From the NCBI GenBank assembly GCA_030039775.1, contig JASHUX010000183.1:1-5626 (forward strand): DNA of 5,626 nt, given 5' to 3'. Source of the stretch: Alphaproteobacteria bacterium (GTDB lineage: Bacteria > Pseudomonadota > Alphaproteobacteria > ATCC43930 > CGMCC-115725). How positions within the stretch are numbered: the stretch's first letter is position 1; the number at the start of each line of letters is the position of its first letter. The position numbers and the translations under genes are program-made. Shown here piece by piece: positions 4,714 through 5,626 of the stretch. The notes beneath the pieces are model-generated. The model ran no database searches. It was not told where the DNA came from and was given only the letters and a program-made list of their open reading frames with translations.

Positions 4714-5626
4714 TGCCCGACACCGGCATCGGCGCGCCGGTTCGTCGCAAGGAAGATTTCCGCTTCCTCACCGGCAAGGGCAATTACGTCGACGACATCA
4801 ATCGTCCTGGGCAGACTTACGCTTATATCCTTCGCAGCCCCCACGCCCATGCGACGCTCGTTAAGATCGACGTGGCGAAGGCAAAGGCGGCACCTGGTGT
4901 AATCGCCGTCTTCACCGGCGAGGACATGAAGGTTGGCGGCGTGCCGTGTGGGTGGGGCATCACGCAGATCGACGGGTCGGCGATGAAAGAACCGCCCCAT
5001 CCGGTCCTGGCCCAAGGCAAGGTGCGACATGTCGGCGATCCGGTGGCGGTTGTGATCGCCGAAACACTGGCGCAGGCAAAGGACGCCGCGGAGTTGGTCA
5101 CGATTGATTATTCTCCCCTTCCCTCGGCCACCTCGATCGAAGGCGCGTTGAAGTCGAACGCACCGCTGGTTCATGACTCGGCACCGGGGAATCTTTGCTT
5201 CGATTGGTCGATTGGCGACAAGGCGGCGGTCGACGCGGCATTCGCCAAGGCGGCACACGTCACCGGGATCGATATCGTCAACAACCGGCTCGTCGCCAAC
5301 GCCATGGAGCCCCGTGCCGCCGTCGCCGAATTCAACCGCGGCACGGGCGATTACACGCTATACACCACGAGCCAAAATCCGCACCTGATCCGGTTATTGC
5401 TCGGTGCGTTCGTCATGCAGATTCCGGAGAGCCGGTTGCGCGTCGTGTCGCCCGATGTCGGCGGTGGCTTCGGCTCCAAGATTTTCCATTACGCGGAGGA
5501 GGTGATTGTCACCTGGGCCGCAGGTCAACTGAACCGCCCGGTGAAATGGACCGCCGAGCGCTCCGAAAGCTTCCAGTCTGACGCGCAAGGCCGCGATCAT
5601 CTGACTCACGCCGAATTGGCCCTCGA
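4713..5626 (+). CDS. coxL: CoxL-like molybdopterin-binding large subunit (xanthine dehydrogenase family), N-terminal 304 residues, cut by window edge
   Basis: The frame is open from the ATG at 4713 to the window end (304 codons plus 2 bases), so roughly the first 40% of a subunit usually near 780-800 residues is present. It begins with the family start [24 protein letters not shown] (5-28) and RSPHAHA (41-47), followed by [11 protein letters not shown] (61-71), [12 protein letters not shown] (107-118), [16 protein letters not shown] (190-205), the TSQNPH segment (219-224) and the glycine-rich GGGFGSK (250-256), which contacts the molybdopterin cofactor in this family. GGGAGG (4701-4706) is the ribosome binding site inside coxS, and the start shares one base with the coxS stop. 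The active-site loop (AYXCSFR in form I CO dehydrogenase, AYRGAGR in form II) lies beyond the edge, so CO oxidation cannot be confirmed. The coxS-coxL order fits form II better than the form I order coxM-S-L, since no coxM precedes coxS. Confidence 0.92.
   Translation, partial: MPDTGIGAPVRRKEDFRFLTGKGNYVDDINRPGQTYAYILRSPHAHATLVKIDVAKAKAAPGVIAVFTGEDMKVGGVPCGWGITQIDGSAMKEPPHPVLAQGKVRHVGDPVAVVIAETLAQAKDAAELVTIDYSPLPSATSIEGALKSNAPLVHDSAPGNLCFDWSIGDKAAVDAAFAKAAHVTGIDIVNNRLVANAMEPRAAVAEFNRGTGDYTLYTTSQNPHLIRLLLGAFVMQIPESRLRVVSPDVGGGFGSKIFHYAEEVIVTWAAGQLNRPVKWTAERSESFQSDAQGRDHLTHAELAL

Noticed and set aside
4656..5258. Antisense frame of 200 codons inside the coxL-like gene
   Set aside because: The plus strand carries a well-conserved molybdopterin subunit through the whole stretch.

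Overview
This window looks like a chromosomal segment of a high-GC alphaproteobacterium. The clearest marker is a short gene for the NDUFS4-type accessory subunit of respiratory complex I, which is shared mainly by alphaproteobacteria and mitochondria. The gene set fits an aerobic, respiring bacterium. I cannot name the genus. I see no transposase, integrase, phage gene, CRISPR array or rRNA, and no gene-free stretch reaches 300 bases.

Left part (1-500, minus strand). Read in the direction of transcription, this is tRNA-Pro(TGG), then the complex I subunit gene, then tRNA-Arg(TCT), which is cut by the window edge. The spacers are only 54 and 24 nt, so one transcript carrying tRNA-mRNA-tRNA is possible.

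Middle part (602-3330). Single genes alternate in direction: a class I O-methyltransferase (+), a secreted DUF192 protein (-), a DUF5996 protein (+), and a two-helix membrane protein with a Coa1-like C-terminal domain (-). Both convergent pairs meet without a gap: one pair overlaps by 4 nt and the other abuts exactly, so there is no room for ordinary terminators between them. The two divergent intergenic regions, 1717-1797 and 3331-3488, share a palindromic 9-mer, CGCGWCGCG. The start of the Coa1-like gene is disturbed by a run of eight Gs. Losing one G would join a better-placed upstream start to the gene.

Right part (3489-5626, plus strand). This is a molybdenum hydroxylase cluster of the carbon monoxide dehydrogenase type: coxG (membrane-tethered SRPBCC protein), then coxS (two [2Fe-2S] clusters), then the first 304 codons of a coxL-like molybdopterin subunit. 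CoxS and CoxL would form the iron-sulfur and molybdenum parts of a heterotrimer. The FAD subunit (coxM) is not visible and may lie downstream. The active-site loop that separates true (form I) CO dehydrogenase from form II and other hydroxylases is beyond the edge, so the substrate is undecided.

I did not find a clearly new biological system. The points most worth a second look are the poly-G frameshift at the Coa1-like gene, the shared palindromes in the two divergent promoters, and the tRNA-mRNA-tRNA arrangement.
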